The notes below the pieces were generated by a model. That model did no database searches, was not told the DNA's origin, and saw nothing but the letters and a program-made list of their open reading frames with translations. Shown here in pieces: positions 27,886 through 37,703 of a DNA stretch of 64,000 nucleotides; positions within the stretch are counted from its first letter, which is position 1; each line of letters opens with the position of its first letter. This DNA is from an uncultured archaeon (GTDB taxonomy: Archaea; Nanobdellota; Nanobdellia; Pacearchaeales; GW2011-AR1). The translations under genes and the position numbers were made by a program. The stretch spans positions 35,584 through 99,583 of the forward strand of contig CABMGO010000005.1 of assembly GCA_902385655.1 (NCBI GenBank), given 5' to 3'.

Positions 27886-28200
27886 TTAATAGATTCTTTT
27901 AAAATCATCAGTAGCATCTTGAGGATTCTCATAAAAATAATCTACAACTTTATCCGATCCAGGAGGTATATGAGTATATTCACAAACTCCGATCGCCAAC
28001 ATTTGTTTAAGTAAAATATCAAAACCCTCTGATCTGCGTTTAGCGGGAATTAATAAAGCATCACGAACTGCGCCAACAATAAAAACTTTTTCTCCTAGAT
28101 CTAATTTTCTCGAATCAGTCTGAGCTTTAGAAAGAAGATCACAGGCAAACTCAAAATTAACAGTTCTTGACGCATAGAGATTAGCCAATTCTTGAGACAT
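27886..28200 (-). CDS. Hypothetical protein
   Basis: 104 aa ORF. Confidence 0.5.
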   Translation of the reverse strand: MSQELANLYASRTVNFEFACDLLSKAQTDSRKLDLGEKVFIVGAVRDALLIPAKRRSEGFDILLKQMLAIGVCEYTHIPPGSDKVVDYFYENPQDATDDFKRIY

Positions 28201-28231
28201 AATTATTGAAGAGAAACCAACTATATATAAC

Positions 28232-28765
28232 TTATGACTTATGACCTAAAACATCTCGACTTAAAAAATCAGCAAAACTCTTGAAGTCCACAAAACCCTT
28301 CTGAACACGTTCTTTTTTAAGACGACTAGCCAAGTCGGCATAATACTCTAATCGCACTATTAAAAAAAGTTCTGAAGAAAGAGGCAAGTGATAAGAAGAA
28401 CAATCAGAACAATCCCAAATTTTTTCTCCCAAGCCATCTTTTCCAGGATTTGGATTTGGAAGATATTCTCCACCGCGATTAGAAACAACACATCCACCAG
28501 TAAAACCAGTCTTGTCTCGCACATTAGGATCGTAATTGGGACAACCACAAACAAAGCAGTTAAAATCTCGAACGTCAGAATGACACGGCTTAGAACCATA
28601 ACAAGGACAGTCCTCCGGATGTTTTTCTTTTTGAACACTGTAACTCATTTCATAAACAATTTTCCTCACATCAGAAAAAGTAAACTCTAAACCCGCTTCA
28701 AGAACTCTAGCAACTATCAATCTTTCTCTCTTTCTCACCCAATTTGCAGAAACGTTTTCTTTCAT
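28232..28765 (-). CDS. Protein with cysteine-rich small domain
   Basis: DCPCYGSKPCHSDVRDFNCFVCGCPNYDP...IWDCSDCSSYH. Confidence 0.7.
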   Translation of the reverse strand: MKENVSANWVRKRERLIVARVLEAGLEFTFSDVRKIVYEMSYSVQKEKHPEDCPCYGSKPCHSDVRDFNCFVCGCPNYDPNVRDKTGFTGGCVVSNRGGEYLPNPNPGKDGLGEKIWDCSDCSSYHLPLSSELFLIVRLEYYADLASRLKKERVQKGFVDFKSFADFLSRDVLGHKS

Positions 28766-28810
28766 TAAAACTAGAACAAATAGATTTTTATAAGCATTAT
28801 TATTCTTTAT

Positions 28811-28889
28811 TTAAACCGAAGGTTTAACTATGCGGAACGCAGTGGACTATTTCAAGGGAAATGGCGTCCCTAGAAACCGTTTGGTGTCT
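28811..28889 (+). promoter_or_regulatory. Structured 5' leader of gatD: four consecutive hairpins
   Basis: TTAAACC-GAA-GGTTTAA (28811-28827); TGCG-GAA-CGCA (28831-28841); GGAC-t-ATTTC-aagg-GAAAT-ggc-GTCC (28844-28869); AGAAACC-GTTT-GGTGTCT (28872-28889, one mismatch). Confidence 0.55.
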
Positions 28890-28900
28890 AAGACAAAACG

Positions 28901-30181
28901 ATGGTAGAAATAAAAGAACTCACTGTAGGAGAAAAAGTCTCACTTAGAACTTCTAGTAAAACCTGGGAAGGAATAGTTCTAGAAAGCTACGATCCTGAAA
29001 TAGTCTTATTAAAGTTAAGTTCTGGTTATAATATAGGAATAAGAGAAAGAGAAATCCTTGAGGCAAAAGTTTTAGAAAAACAAACAAGTACAGAAAAAAA
29101 GAAAATAGAACAAGTCATAAACAAGAAACTTCCGAACATCGCAATGATAATAACTGGCGGAACAATCTCTTCAAGACTTGACCCAAAATCAGGAGCAGTA
29201 ATCTCAACAGACGCAGAAGAAATTATAAACATGGCTCCAGAAATAAAAGCTATTGCAAACATAAGCAAAATAGAAAAACCATTCATGAAATTCTCTGAAA
29301 ATATGGGCCCTAAAGACTGGAAAAAACTTGCAGAAACATGCGAAACTCTCCTCGATGATGAAACAATTTCAGGAGTAATAATTACACACGGAACAGATAC
29401 TCTTCATTTTACTGCTTCTGCATTATCATTCATGCTTGGAAAACTAAACAAACCAGTTGCATTAACCTACTCTCAAAGAAGTATTGACAGGGGTTCAACA
29501 GATGCTTCATTAAATTTGATCTGTGCAGCAAAATATGCAGTTTCAGATATTGCAGAAGTAGCACTAGTTGGACATAAAGATCTGAATGATGAATACTGTC
29601 TTGCAATGCCTGCTACAAAGGTAAGAAAGATGCATACTTCTAGAAGAGATGCATTCCAAATAATAAACTCAGAACCTCTTGCAGAAATTTCCAAGACAGA
29701 ATTTAAAATATTAAGAGAATTCAATGCAAGAGATAATTCTAGAAAAATAAAAGCCGACATAAAATTTGAATCAAAAATTGCTTTAGTGAAAATCACTCCA
29801 GGACAAGACCCAAAGATTTTAGATTTCCTTGCCTCTGAAGGATATAAAGGAATAATTTTAGAACTTTTTGGACTTGGACAAGCACCGGCACAAGACTCTG
29901 AAAATAATTGGCTCCCGACAATAAAAAAAACAGTTGAAAAAGGAATATTGGTCTGCGGAGCTCCTCAAACAATTTCAGGAAGACTAAATCCTAATGTTTA
30001 TTCAACTGGAAGAGACCTTCAAAAAACAGGATTAATTTTCTTAGAAGATATGCTACCAGAAACAGCTTTCACGAAAATGGGATGGGTTCTTGGCCACTCT
30101 TCCTGGGTAAAAGAAAAGAAGGTTCAAGAAAAAATGCTTGAGAACTTTTTTGGAGAGTTTAATAAAAAAATTTCGCTTTGA
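28901..30181 (+). CDS. gatD: Glu-tRNA(Gln) amidotransferase subunit D
   Basis: IAMIITGGTISSRLDPKSGAV, ITHGTDTLHFTASAL. Confidence 0.95.
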   Translation: MVEIKELTVGEKVSLRTSSKTWEGIVLESYDPEIVLLKLSSGYNIGIREREILEAKVLEKQTSTEKKKIEQVINKKLPNIAMIITGGTISSRLDPKSGAVISTDAEEIINMAPEIKAIANISKIEKPFMKFSENMGPKDWKKLAETCETLLDDETISGVIITHGTDTLHFTASALSFMLGKLNKPVALTYSQRSIDRGSTDASLNLICAAKYAVSDIAEVALVGHKDLNDEYCLAMPATKVRKMHTSRRDAFQIINSEPLAEISKTEFKILREFNARDNSRKIKADIKFESKIALVKITPGQDPKILDFLASEGYKGIILELFGLGQAPAQDSENNWLPTIKKTVEKGILVCGAPQTISGRLNPNVYSTGRDLQKTGLIFLEDMLPETAFTKMGWVLGHSSWVKEKKVQEKMLENFFGEFNKKISL

Positions 30182-30296
30182 GCAAACAAAATAAAACAAG
30201 AAGAGCATTTGTGAAATGTAAAATTTTTTGCAAATAGAGCCTAAACCTCATTATTCTAATAAAAACACTTATAAAACCCCTAAAACTGACCTTTTT

Positions 30297-31712
30297 ATGG
30301 AAGAGGCTATTCAAAGCAAATGCGGTATCTGCGTAACACACACGTTGCACGATGCCTATTCTTTTATAAAATCTCTTCAACATAGGGGCAGGGAAGCTTG
30401 CGGAATATTCGCCCTTGGGAAAAACAAACTAGATGTAATAAAATGGAGCGGATCAGTAACAAAACTAGACTTAATCGACCTGCACAAGATTTTCCCAGCT
30501 TCACAATACCACACTTATGGAGCACATGTAAGATATGCAACAAAAGGTAGAGAAGACAAAATTCTTGAAGATGCACACCCGCATTTTATTGGTGGGAAAC
30601 TAGATAATCGGGGCGACCATATTATAATAAGAGATTGCGAAGCAGTAGCAATTCATAACGGCCAAGTCAATTTCTCAAAATCATTAAATCCAAACTCTGA
30701 ATGCGATACTAAAATCCTATTAAAGTACTATCTAAAAAATGGAGAAAAGAATCTCATAAAGAACATCCCAGGTTCATTCATATTGGCAATAGCTGATAAG
30801 AAAAAAGATAAGGTAATAATGTTAAGAGACAAATTTGCAGTAAAACCAGCATGCTTGGGACTAAAAGATGGAAAATACTGCGTAGCTTCAGAAGATATTG
30901 CTTTGATTGAAAATGGAGCTTTATATGTAGAAGACTTAGATGCCGGAACAATATACGATTTATCAAGTAAAGGAGGATATGCAAAAACACCAATAATTGC
31001 AAATCATGAGAAAAAACATTGCTTCTTTGAATGGAATTATATTGCAAATGCACATTCTATGATAAATGGAATAAGCGTCCTTAAAGTAAGACAAGAATTG
31101 GGAAAGGTATTAGCAGAAGAATTCAGCCCAAAAGATATCGACATAGTCACATTCCTACCAAGATGTCCGGAGAGTGCTGCTAGAAGCTATTCCAAAGCCA
31201 TAGGAAAAGAATCTAAGTTCAAACCAGTTTTCTATAAACTTAGAGGGGAGAGATCGTTTCAAGGAACAACACAAGAAGACCGAAAAAAATCAATAAAGTC
31301 AAATCTACATCTTTTACCAGGAACTGAAAATTTTCTAAATAATAAAACCATTGCGGTGATAGATGATTCAACAATAAGAGGAACAAATTCGAAACATGCA
31401 AGAGAATTATTAGAAAAAGCAGGAGCAAAAAAAGTTTATCTTCTGAATTATACCCCAAGAATCGGAGCAATAGGACACGATGGAATTCCAAGAGGTTGTC
31501 TATTCGGAGTAGATATGCCTCCAGAAGATGATTTCGTAGTAAGAACTGAAGACAAAAAGAACAATCGAACCGATGAAGAGATTTCAAAAACTCTTGGAAT
31601 GCAGGTATATTTTCTCTCCCCATCTGGAATGTTCAGAGCATTCGAAAGATGCGGTATGAAACGTGAAAACCTCTGCAGTTTCTGTATCGGCGGAAGTTAT
31701 CCATTCAAATAA
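30297..31712 (+). CDS. purF: Amidophosphoribosyltransferase (PurF-like)
   Basis: KCGICVTHTLHDAYSFIKSLQHRGREACGI, HNGQVN, TIAVIDDSTIRGTNS; start taken at MEEAIQSK. Confidence 0.9.
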   Translation: MEEAIQSKCGICVTHTLHDAYSFIKSLQHRGREACGIFALGKNKLDVIKWSGSVTKLDLIDLHKIFPASQYHTYGAHVRYATKGREDKILEDAHPHFIGGKLDNRGDHIIIRDCEAVAIHNGQVNFSKSLNPNSECDTKILLKYYLKNGEKNLIKNIPGSFILAIADKKKDKVIMLRDKFAVKPACLGLKDGKYCVASEDIALIENGALYVEDLDAGTIYDLSSKGGYAKTPIIANHEKKHCFFEWNYIANAHSMINGISVLKVRQELGKVLAEEFSPKDIDIVTFLPRCPESAARSYSKAIGKESKFKPVFYKLRGERSFQGTTQEDRKKSIKSNLHLLPGTENFLNNKTIAVIDDSTIRGTNSKHARELLEKAGAKKVYLLNYTPRIGAIGHDGIPRGCLFGVDMPPEDDFVVRTEDKKNNRTDEEISKTLGMQVYFLSPSGMFRAFERCGMKRENLCSFCIGGSYPFK

Positions 31713-31744
31713 TCAAATAAAAATTATAAAAAAATAAATTATAT

Positions 31745-32095
31745 TTAAGCTAACTCTAATTTTATTCCGCCAAATTTCTTCGCAATTAGATTATAGATCC
31801 ATGCAGAAATCAAAGCAGCTAACCACCAGACGAAAGCTAAAACAATTGGCATAGCCAAAATATTCCACCATCCCATCTTAATTACAATAAGCGAGAAAAC
31901 CATCTGAGGATTACCTACAACGGATGGATCAGAAAAACTCAAATTTGCTAAATCTGGATATGTTACTAGAGTTTGTTTCGCAGCAAGACCTGCACCAATT
32001 CCCTGAAAAAGTCCAAAAACAATTCCAAAGATCAAAGCAATTTTTGCAATACTTAAAATTCTAAGCTTCTTAACCTCTCTTAATTCAGTCTTCAT
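31745..32095 (-). CDS. Small membrane protein
   Basis: 116 aa with two to three TM segments; CCTCC upstream of start on plus strand. Confidence 0.6.
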   Translation of the reverse strand: MKTELREVKKLRILSIAKIALIFGIVFGLFQGIGAGLAAKQTLVTYPDLANLSFSDPSVVGNPQMVFSLIVIKMGWWNILAMPIVLAFVWWLAALISAWIYNLIAKKFGGIKLELA

Positions 32096-32143
32096 ATTAC
32101 CTCCTAGTTAGTAAAAATAAAACACTTATTTAAAACTTATGAA

Positions 32144-33637
32144 TCAATTGTTATTCAGTAAATTATTTGGATTTGAGGAATAAAGATGTTCTGATTCTGA
32201 AACCATTGCATCGAAAAACTTGTTCATAGAAACACTTCTTAAAGCACTTCTAAACAGTCTCTTTGTCTCCAGATAAAGTCTTATGGTCCTTTCTTTCAGA
32301 TGTCTTCTCACACTAAATCCTCTAACTTCTCTTACCTCTTCAATACCATCAAAGAAAATAAAATGCACAGCAAATCTTGCAATACCTCCGATTAAGAATA
32401 CAAAAAGCAGCCCCGTTAATCCAAAGAACTGGAAATTTTGAGAAGCCAAATATCCTCCAAGAAGAGCACCAAACAAAGAACCAAATGCATTAAGAATATT
32501 AAAATAAGAAGTGCATATTGAAAGTCTTTCTCGTGAAACAGCATCGTAAATAAAGTTTCCAGCAGCCAAATTAAATCCAGCCCATATAAAACCTGAATAA
32601 ATTTCTACAAGCAAAACAACAAATAAAATCCAGAAACTAGTATGAATAAAAATAATCGGTAAATAAAAAAGAGGTAAAAATGGAATCAAAAATCCATTTA
32701 TTTTCATAACTTTAAGATTGCCGTATCTATCAGCGAACTTCCCCCAAAGAGGCATAAAAATAATCGCCGAAACTGAATTTGCAATAGCTGTTATCATATA
32801 CTGAGTATAAGAAAATCCTAAATTCTTCAAATAAAAAACTGAAAAGAACGGAGAAGCAACAGCAACCGCTAAAGAAAATGTTGAAAAATAAAGAACAAAC
32901 CTTCCAAAATTGTTATACCTCATTTTTTTAATAAAATCAAAAATTGTAAAATACTTCTTATCATCTGGAGTAAACTTCGGATCGTAATGTTTAGTAAAAA
33001 GATATGACGAAATAAATCTACCAACAAAAGCTACAAAAAATAAAACTGCAAATCCCAGGAATACATGTGTTTTTTTGAAGTAATCTAGCAAGAAACCAGC
33101 AACAAACATGCACACTAACGCAACTGTGCCCGCGATTCTATTCCGCAATCCAAAATACTCTCCACGATTTTTAGAAACAAGATCTCGCATCAAAGAAGAC
33201 CACGCAGGACCTGCAAATGCTCCTGCTAGGATAAGTAAAATGTATATCACTACAATTGCATTTGAAGAAAAACTTGTCTTCATCCCCCATAAAAAAAATG
33301 GAATACCTGCAGCAATCATAAAGATCCACATTAAAGCCTGAAGAAAAACACTCCAACGAATAATATTCTTCCTAGGCCATTTTTTCATTGCACGAAAAGT
33401 AAAAAGTTGAGAGAGACTACCAACCAAACCCGGCACAGAACTGAGTAATGCAATCTGAGTATTCGAAGCACCAGTAGCAAGCGCATAAGGAGTAACATAA
33501 CGCAAACCAAAACCATCCATAAAACTATACGCACTAGCCTCTTTAATCGAAATTTTTTTAGTTTTTTCTATGAGAACTCTCTCTTCTTTTGAACCAATAA
33601 CCACCTCATCCTTTTTTACCATAAAAATATCATTCAA
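32144..33637 (-). CDS. MFS-type transporter
   Basis: 497 aa, about 12 hydrophobic segments; PLWGKFADRYGNLKVMKI. Confidence 0.85.
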   Translation of the reverse strand: MNDIFMVKKDEVVIGSKEERVLIEKTKKISIKEASAYSFMDGFGLRYVTPYALATGASNTQIALLSSVPGLVGSLSQLFTFRAMKKWPRKNIIRWSVFLQALMWIFMIAAGIPFFLWGMKTSFSSNAIVVIYILLILAGAFAGPAWSSLMRDLVSKNRGEYFGLRNRIAGTVALVCMFVAGFLLDYFKKTHVFLGFAVLFFVAFVGRFISSYLFTKHYDPKFTPDDKKYFTIFDFIKKMRYNNFGRFVLYFSTFSLAVAVASPFFSVFYLKNLGFSYTQYMITAIANSVSAIIFMPLWGKFADRYGNLKVMKINGFLIPFLPLFYLPIIFIHTSFWILFVVLLVEIYSGFIWAGFNLAAGNFIYDAVSRERLSICTSYFNILNAFGSLFGALLGGYLASQNFQFFGLTGLLFVFLIGGIARFAVHFIFFDGIEEVREVRGFSVRRHLKERTIRLYLETKRLFRSALRSVSMNKFFDAMVSESEHLYSSNPNNLLNNN

Positions 33638-33699
33638 CCCCTATTTTTAAAATTAATCCCCTCAAAAACATTTATTAATCATTTTTTTCTGAATGAAGT

Positions 33700-35157
33700 A
33701 TGGAGAACATAGATTATAAAGAAATCGGCCTTACAGCAGGTTTAGAGATTCATCAACAACTTGATACCCACAAGCTATTTTGCGAATGTCCCTCAATTCT
33801 AAGAAATGACTCTCCAAAGTTAAAGGTTCAAAGAAAACTTAATCCCGTAGTAGGAGAAACTGGAGAAGTGGACATTGCAGCATTACATGAAAAAGCAAAA
33901 GACAAGACATTCGCATACGAAGTCTTTGATACAAACTGCTTAGTAGAACTCGATGAAGAACCTCCTCATGAAATTAACCAAGAAGCGCTCAAAGTAGCAA
34001 TCCAAATTGGAATTTTATTAAACTGCGAGATTTTCCCAGTAACCCAAGTCATGAGAAAAACAGTAGTTGATGGAAGTAATACCTCTGGATTTCAAAGAAC
34101 AATGCTCCTAGCACACGATGGTTACGTAGACACTTCATTTGGAAAAGTCGCAATAGACTATTTATTTTTAGAAGAAGATTCGGCAAGACCTAGCTCAACA
34201 AAAGAAGGAGAAGATGAAGAAAGTTCAGAAAATAATAAATCCTACAAACTCGATAGACTCGGAATTCCATTAGTAGAAATTGCAACAGGCCCACACATGC
34301 ACACACCAGAGCAAATCAAAGAAGCTGCATTGAAAATTGGAGAGATACTTCGAGCATGTAAGGTAAAAAGAGGGATAGGAACAATTAGACAAGATGTTAA
34401 TATTTCTATAAAAGGAAGTCAGAGAGTTGAGATCAAAGGATTCCAGGATCCAAAGATGATGATCACAACAGTAAATGAAGAAATCAAAAGACAAAAAGAA
34501 TGTTTAAAGGAGAACTCATGTAAAAAAGAAGTTAGAAGAGCAGAAGCTAACGGCAAAAGCACTTTCCTAAGACCAATGCCTGGCTCCGCAAGAATGTATC
34601 CAGAAACAGATTTGAAATTAATTAAAATCTCAAGAGAGATACTAAATGAAGCAAAAACAACTCTTCCAAAACTTTTATCTGAAAACAAGAGTTACTTAGA
34701 AAAATTCGGATTAAATGACAGCATGATAAAAGAAATTTTAGATGAAAATAAACTAGAAGATTTCAAGTTCTTATTGAACACAACAAAGAATGCACAAATA
34801 ATTTCAAAGGTTTTAATTTCATACCAAAAAGAACTTGCATCAAAAGAAAAGAAAACTCTTGAACAAATAAATAAAATATTAACGCTTGATAGACTTGAAA
34901 CAATTTTACAAGCACTTGAATCAGGAAAAATTTCTGAAAATGATATCAAAATGATAATGCAAAAAATTTACGAAGGACAAAAAGTCGAAGAAGCAATGAA
35001 AAAAGAACAAATAGATTTAGAATCAGAAATAAAATCCTTGATAAAAGAGAAACCAGGACTTTCTTCAAATGCTTATATGGGTTTAGTCATGGCAAAATTC
35101 AAAGGAAAAGTCAACGGTAAAGAAGTTATGGAAGTTTTGGGGAAATTAGTAAAGTAA
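33700..35157 (+). CDS. gatE: Glu-tRNA(Gln) amidotransferase subunit E, short form
   Basis: IGLTAGLEIHQQLDT-HKLFCECPS, EVFDTNCLVELDEEPP, RPMPGSARMYPETDL; 485 aa. Confidence 0.93.
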   Translation: MENIDYKEIGLTAGLEIHQQLDTHKLFCECPSILRNDSPKLKVQRKLNPVVGETGEVDIAALHEKAKDKTFAYEVFDTNCLVELDEEPPHEINQEALKVAIQIGILLNCEIFPVTQVMRKTVVDGSNTSGFQRTMLLAHDGYVDTSFGKVAIDYLFLEEDSARPSSTKEGEDEESSENNKSYKLDRLGIPLVEIATGPHMHTPEQIKEAALKIGEILRACKVKRGIGTIRQDVNISIKGSQRVEIKGFQDPKMMITTVNEEIKRQKECLKENSCKKEVRRAEANGKSTFLRPMPGSARMYPETDLKLIKISREILNEAKTTLPKLLSENKSYLEKFGLNDSMIKEILDENKLEDFKFLLNTTKNAQIISKVLISYQKELASKEKKTLEQINKILTLDRLETILQALESGKISENDIKMIMQKIYEGQKVEEAMKKEQIDLESEIKSLIKEKPGLSSNAYMGLVMAKFKGKVNGKEVMEVLGKLVK

Positions 35158-36465
35158 TTATTCGCTAACATGAGCTATTCGTTCTCTAAATTCTGAATCA
35201 CTAATTAAAAATTGATGAGGAACTTTTAATCTGATTTTTGAAGAGTCCAGAACAGAAACACCCAAATCATATTTGTCCCTAGATCTTGGAGCATGCGAAT
35301 CAACAGCATAACCCGATCTAAAAGCATCCCAACAATCTCTTCGGAGATAATCGGGAAATTCTCTAAAACGTAAACTGACTGGATGACTTGTCGTATACTC
35401 TGCTTGAAAATCTTGTTCAAAATTCGCCAAGTCTGTAGACAAATAATTATAAAACTCGGAACCAGAACTGCTTGGATCTATTTGAGCTCTAGAAAAAGCT
35501 TCCTGATGCATAATCGCACCCAAATCAACCACGCCCACATTTACCAGACCTTGAGAAGAACCAACAACAAAATTGCCCAGATGACTATTAGTCAAATCTA
35601 ATTTCTGGCTCAAGGAAATCCCAGATCGGTTAAACGAGGAAAGGACAGCTCCTGAACGAAAAGATAAATATTTCATCAACTCATCTCTTTCTCTCCTTTT
35701 CCCTCCAGTTAATTTTCTCTTAGTCAATTCATAAAATACTTCATCTACTCTTGTGTCTCCATTTATCTTAAAGGCAGAAACAAAAGAATTCCTAAAGTAA
35801 AATGGAGTATCTAGAAATCTACTTCTATATCTTGCTAATAACCTTGCCCCATCACGTAATTCTTCAAAATTTCTAGGAGATTCGAAACTAAAACGAACAG
35901 TGTGATTAGAAGCTAAAGTTCTGACCTGCAGATCATTAGCTTTGCCTACAAGAGGCATAAAACTTTCTATGAACCCTGGTTGCATAGCCAAACGGTCACC
36001 AAACTTCCAATAATCTAATTGCATAACTGCAAGTTGCTCATCAGCAGCCTCATCAAACGAACATAAACCTCTTTCATATCCGAAAGAATTAGGAAACAAT
36101 CCACCCATCATCTTTTGTGCATCAAAAACTTTCAAAGCAACGCCCTTTAATCTGTAATAATCATTTCCCTCTCGAATAATTGCACTCCTCAAACCAGAAG
36201 TTAAACCATATCGAGCCATATCTGTAGGTAAATCCAAAGTTGTTGCTCTTTCAGACAATCGTTCATCAATAAACCATGACCTAGGCACTACATCCCCGTT
36301 CCGAAGTTTTTGCATTTTTAGTTTCTTTCTAGGGAAAAATAATATTTCTTCTGAACTTGAAGAATGTCGAATTCTATCAGACTTACTTATACCATCAGTA
36401 CCACAAATTTGCAAATTGGCCCTCTGGCCTGCTAAATTATCCAATGCCTTTTGAACTTTTCCCAT
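35158..36465 (-). CDS. Hypothetical protein, paralog A of a tandem pair
   Basis: LFFPRKKL, WFIDERLSERATTLDLP, GLTSGLRSAIIREGNDYYRLKGV, NSHLGNFVV..GVVDLG. Confidence 0.7.
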   Translation of the reverse strand: MGKVQKALDNLAGQRANLQICGTDGISKSDRIRHSSSSEEILFFPRKKLKMQKLRNGDVVPRSWFIDERLSERATTLDLPTDMARYGLTSGLRSAIIREGNDYYRLKGVALKVFDAQKMMGGLFPNSFGYERGLCSFDEAADEQLAVMQLDYWKFGDRLAMQPGFIESFMPLVGKANDLQVRTLASNHTVRFSFESPRNFEELRDGARLLARYRSRFLDTPFYFRNSFVSAFKINGDTRVDEVFYELTKRKLTGGKRRERDELMKYLSFRSGAVLSSFNRSGISLSQKLDLTNSHLGNFVVGSSQGLVNVGVVDLGAIMHQEAFSRAQIDPSSSGSEFYNYLSTDLANFEQDFQAEYTTSHPVSLRFREFPDYLRRDCWDAFRSGYAVDSHAPRSRDKYDLGVSVLDSSKIRLKVPHQFLISDSEFRERIAHVSE

Positions 36466-36466
36466 C

Positions 36467-37642
36467 TTATTTAGCCAACCTCGCAACTTCATGTTTAAAT
36501 TCATCAACACCTAATCTAAGAACTTCGGGAGCAATAAAAGTATTAGGAAAGTCTATCATCGATGAGTTAATTCCTGACCAACTAAAAAGACTCAAATAGT
36601 ATCCTGTTCTCAAAGCATTAAAACAATCTCCACGTAATTTTTTTGAAAAATGTCTGTACTTTAGTGGTTTAGGAAAACTTGCTGTAACTTCTTCGTCAAA
36701 GTCCCATTTAAAACATTCAACTTCTTTCTTGGAAAAATCTGTAAAATCCTGTCTTGAAGAATATCTCCTCTTAGATTGCAAGGCATATAAGTCAACAAGC
36801 CCAACATCCATCAACCCAGATCTAGAGGGAGTTAAAACAAAATTTCCAACGTGACAGTTAGTATTCTCTATATATTCGCTCCAATTGTAACCTGAAAGAA
36901 ATAAACAGGCTTTGGAGACTCCGGCACTAAAACAAAGATACTTCAAAATCTCATCTCGAGTTTTTGCTTTTCTTCCAGTTAGTCCGTTGCGAGTTAAGTG
37001 ATATAAAGCCTCATCTAACCTTGTGTCAGCTACAATCTCTATACCTGAAACAGCAGAGTAATCCTTAAGTCTTAAAATTTTTTTGTCAATGCCCTTCAAA
37101 TCATGTTTTGTATCTTTTTCGTAAGCTAACTTACCAGACTCTGTCAAACCTGAAGAATCCTTGTTTGGATGAGAATGCAATTCTACAAAACCAGAATGAG
37201 CTGCAACAAAATTATGATCTCGAGATAATCGAGCAAAGTAAATATTTTCCTTAATAGCTTCTCTAGGAGAACAAAGACCATAATAACCCTGATGTAAATA
37301 GTTATTATGAGGATTCCCGGAATTAATTTTAAAATTTACACCTTTTAATTTTTGATAAACTCCTTGGGGAGTCAAAATAATTACAGACCTTAAACCGGAA
37401 GCCAAGGCAATGCCCGATTCAACACTAGGCTTAGCAAGTCCAGTAGCAGTTTTAGCTAAAAACCGATCAATAAACATAGCATGGGCATATTCATAAGGCA
37501 AGTCCTGCTTGTAAACTTGAACAAGTGACCTCGGAAAAAACAAAACATCTCCACCATTAGCTGGCTGATCAGAATTCCCCCTAGAAAGTTTTTCGTCTAA
37601 CTGCCTACTTACTTCGTCTTCTAAGTTGGATAATTTTCCCAT
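36467..37642 (-). CDS. Hypothetical protein, paralog B of a tandem pair
   Basis: LFFPRSLV, MFIDRFLAKTATGLAKP, ALASGLRSVIILTPQGVYQKLKGV, NCHVGNFVL..GLVDLY. Confidence 0.7.
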   Translation of the reverse strand: MGKLSNLEDEVSRQLDEKLSRGNSDQPANGGDVLFFPRSLVQVYKQDLPYEYAHAMFIDRFLAKTATGLAKPSVESGIALASGLRSVIILTPQGVYQKLKGVNFKINSGNPHNNYLHQGYYGLCSPREAIKENIYFARLSRDHNFVAAHSGFVELHSHPNKDSSGLTESGKLAYEKDTKHDLKGIDKKILRLKDYSAVSGIEIVADTRLDEALYHLTRNGLTGRKAKTRDEILKYLCFSAGVSKACLFLSGYNWSEYIENTNCHVGNFVLTPSRSGLMDVGLVDLYALQSKRRYSSRQDFTDFSKKEVECFKWDFDEEVTASFPKPLKYRHFSKKLRGDCFNALRTGYYLSLFSWSGINSSMIDFPNTFIAPEVLRLGVDEFKHEVARLAK

Positions 37643-37703
37643 AATTTACCCAGAAAAAAGCAATTTTTAAACCTTCTTATTTGTTACCTCTTTAAAATAA
37701 CAA

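Noticed and set aside
30159-30383. 74-aa minus-strand ORF
   Set aside because: Covers the gatD-purF gap and the dispersed element; antisense, no supporting motif.
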